Source: CBDCCT01 sp965214995
Lineage (GTDB): Bacteria > Deinococcota > Deinococci > Deinococcales > Trueperaceae
Assembly (NCBI GenBank): GCA_965214995.1
Contig: CBDCCT010000002.1
Span: 5,775,000 to 5,838,999 of the forward strand
Direction of reading: 5' to 3'
Length of the DNA: 64,000 bases
The first letter of the stretch is position 1. Each line of letters begins with the position of its first letter. The position numbers were made by a program, and so were the translations under genes. The notes below the pieces were generated by a model, which saw only the letters and a program-made list of their open reading frames with translations, did no database searches and was not told the origin of the DNA. Shown one piece after another: positions 62,500 to 64,000 of the stretch.

Positions 62500-63486
62500 T
62501 CCTCTACCTCAACGAGCCGGGCTCCAAGCTCCGCTTGACAGGAGGGAAAGCTGCGCGTCGAGAAGGAGGGGCGGCTCCTCGCCACGGTGCCCCGCTACAC
62601 CGTGGGGGCGGTGGCGCTTGTGGGTGGCGCGCAGGTCACCACCCAGGCGATGCGGGGGCTTTTGGAACAGGGCTCGAGCCTGCACCTGCTCTCCAAACGG
62701 GGACACTACCTCGGCCACCTCGTCCAGCCCGACGGGGGCAACGTCGAACTCCTCCGCGCCCAGGTGCAAAGGCTCGAGCACCCCGAGGTCCGCACCGCGC
62801 TCGCCAGAGCCGTGGTGGGGGCCAAGCTGCACAATTCCGGCGTCGTCCTCGCCCGGCTCCTCAAGCGCGCCCGCGCCGAGTACGCCCGCTCCGCTGTCGA
62901 GACGCTGCGCGAGGCTAAGGAGCGCGCGGGCCGGGCCGCCGACCTGGGCGCGCTGCGCGGCCTCGAGGGGAACGGCGCCCAGGCCTACTTCGCCGCGCTC
63001 GGCGAGCTTTTGGGGCCGACGTGGGGTTTCGGCGGCAGGAACTACCGCCCGCCCAAAGACCCCGTCAACGCGATGCTCTCCTTTGGCTACACGCTGGTGC
63101 TGTCGCGCCTCCTCGCCGCGCTGCACCTCGTCGGGCTGCACCCCGGCATCGGCTTCTTGCACGCGAGCCGGGGGCGACGCCCGGCGCTGGCGCTCGACCT
63201 CCTGGAGGAGTACCGCGCCGCTTTGGTTGACGGGCTCGTCTTCACGTCGGTGCTCGGCGGGCGCTTTCAGCCCGAGGACTTCCGCACGGACGCCAAAGGC
63301 GTGCTGCTCCAGGAGAGCGCCCGTAAACGCTTTTTGGAACTTTTCGAAGCCCGCCTGCAAGATGAGATCACCGCGCCCAACGGCAAGCGCTACCGCTACG
63401 AGGCGCTCTTCCTCCACCAGGCCAGGGCGTTCAGCCGCTGCTTACGCGACCCCGCCCACCCCTACCGCCCCCTGACGATACGCTAG
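62496..63486 (+). CDS. cas1: CRISPR integrase Cas1, with a one-base frame break
   Basis: The natural start is ATG 62496 (MILYLNEPGSKLRLTGGK), overlapping the RT stop. After GGAGGGAAAG near 62549 the frame must shift by one to continue LRVEKEGRLLATVPRYTVGA, so one extra base, probably in AAA, breaks the gene. The rest is intact: the catalytic Glu in LEGNGAQAYFAAL, His in GIGFLHAS and acidic pair in ALDLLEEYR. Cas1 with Cas2 inserts spacers; beside an RT it may take up RNA-derived spacers, as shown for RT-Cas1 systems of type III. If read from ATG 62587 the protein lacks most of the first beta domain. Confidence 0.85.
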
Positions 63487-63488
63487 CC

Positions 63489-63764
63489 GTGCTCGTGGTC
63501 GTCGCCTACGACGTCCCCTGCGACAGGCGCCGCTACCGGCTCGCCAAGCTCCTCTCCGGCTACGGCGAGCGGGTGCAATATTCCGTGTTCGAGGCGCATT
63601 TAGACGCCCAGGGCCTCGCCACCTTGCGCGGAAAGGTCCGCAAGCTCATCGCGCCCGCCGAAGACTCGGTGCGCTTCTACAGGCTGGGCGAGACCTACGA
63701 GAACCGCATCATCGTCGAGGGGGTGGGGGCGGTTACCGCCAACCCGAGCTTCCTCATCCACTAG
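63489..63764 (+). CDS. cas2: CRISPR-associated endoribonuclease-like Cas2
   Basis: 91 residues of the Cas2 ferredoxin-like fold. VVVAYDVPCDRRRYRLAKLL carries the first-strand Asp, and VQYSVFEAHL and SVRFYRLGE follow. It dimerises and bridges two Cas1 dimers. GTG start two bases after cas1. Frame is intact, unlike its two upstream partners. Confidence 0.93.
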   Translation: MLVVVAYDVPCDRRRYRLAKLLSGYGERVQYSVFEAHLDAQGLATLRGKVRKLIAPAEDSVRFYRLGETYENRIIVEGVGAVTANPSFLIH

Positions 63765-64000
63765 CCACAGGCCCAGACTTGCATAGCGTATACATCCCCC
63801 TCCCGCACGCCTCAAACAAAAATATCCTCCTGGACAATCATTCTCCTTCTTTACCCCTTGCCGCTTGCGGCGAGATGGCACCCCACACCCCACCTTTTAT
63901 ACAAAAACTCAGATTTTCGCGTGCCGGAGGGTGTATAATAGTGATTCCGGAAAGCGCAAAAATGCGATTTCTGCCGCATCCCTCCAGGACGGTAAAAACA
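63765..64000 (+). promoter_or_regulatory. Probable CRISPR leader
   Basis: An AT-richer non-coding tract follows cas2. It contains a consensus TATAAT at 63934-63939 directed to the right, with initiation expected near 63946. The position after cas2 and this promoter fit an array leader. No repeat pair lies within the window, so the array itself cannot be confirmed. Confidence 0.45.

Noticed and set aside
63765..64000. A CRISPR array inside the window
   Set aside because: No sequence of repeat length occurs twice at regular spacing before the window ends, so only a leader is proposed.

Overview
The window looks like a chromosomal stretch of a high-GC, diderm bacterium. FtsX/LolD-type and LolA-like envelope genes, a probable outer-membrane beta-barrel and many very short or absent 5' leaders would fit a Truepera-like member of the Deinococcota. 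That placement is inference; no rRNA or marker gene is present. The palindrome CTCGAG is strikingly frequent throughout. Most genes sit in tight operons with 1-8 nt overlaps.

Layout. (1) 1-8.9 kb: lipid and envelope cluster with a serine-palmitoyltransferase-like enzyme, a GNAT-type acyltransferase, a CPBP membrane protein, an NAD-dependent epimerase/reductase, an MGD-synthase-like glycosyltransferase and a flippase-like membrane protein. Together these could make and move a glycosylated sphingolipid. They are flanked by a partial polytopic membrane protein and a GT2 glycosyltransferase. (2) 9-15.1 kb: MacB/Lol-type ABC exporter and an MMPL transporter. (3) 15.1-19.6 kb: osmoprotectant ABC importer. 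(4) 19.8-22.4 kb: enoyl-CoA hydratase, D-Ala-D-Ala ligase, HNH nuclease. (5) 22.5-29.9 kb: sugar ABC importer with an oxidoreductase and a TIM-barrel isomerase, divergent from a LacI regulator and an MFS permease.

(6) 30.1-37.8 kb: defence island of visibly lower GC. It holds a three-gene pPIWI-RE system (PD-(D/E)xK nuclease, DinG-like helicase, PIWI protein), divergent from an XRE regulator plus ImmA/IrrE metallopeptidase pair. The two operons share a compact back-to-back promoter region whose predicted start sites give leaderless mRNAs. (7) 38.1-45.1 kb: overlapping catabolic operon with a methylenetetrahydrofolate reductase carrying a MetV-like Cys domain, an NTF2-like protein, a RibD/DHFR-type reductase, a FAD oxidase, a creatininase-family hydrolase and two cytosine-deaminase-like amidohydrolases, the second lacking two metal-binding His. 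(8) 45.2-54.4 kb: SpoIIAA-like protein, MarR/GbsR regulator, an FtsX-LolA-FtsX-ATPase-barrel envelope transport operon, two SDRs, a PH protein and a TspO-like protein truncated by an amber codon.

(9) 54.5-58.4 kb: a decay zone with a histidine-kinase fragment, an intact Xre/RES toxin-antitoxin pair (toxin apparently starting at CTG), an alpha/beta hydrolase with its catalytic core deleted, a MITE-like element, AT-rich repeats and the tail of a type I restriction specificity subunit. (10) 58.4-60.4 kb: a three-gene operon of a small membrane protein, a membrane-anchored J-domain protein and a vWA protein. (11) 60.7-64 kb: CRISPR adaptation module of reverse transcriptase, cas1 and cas2, followed by a leader-like AT-rich tract. 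RT and cas1 show four frame breaks in about 0.8 kb, from either decay or sequence error. No array or effector genes lie inside the window.
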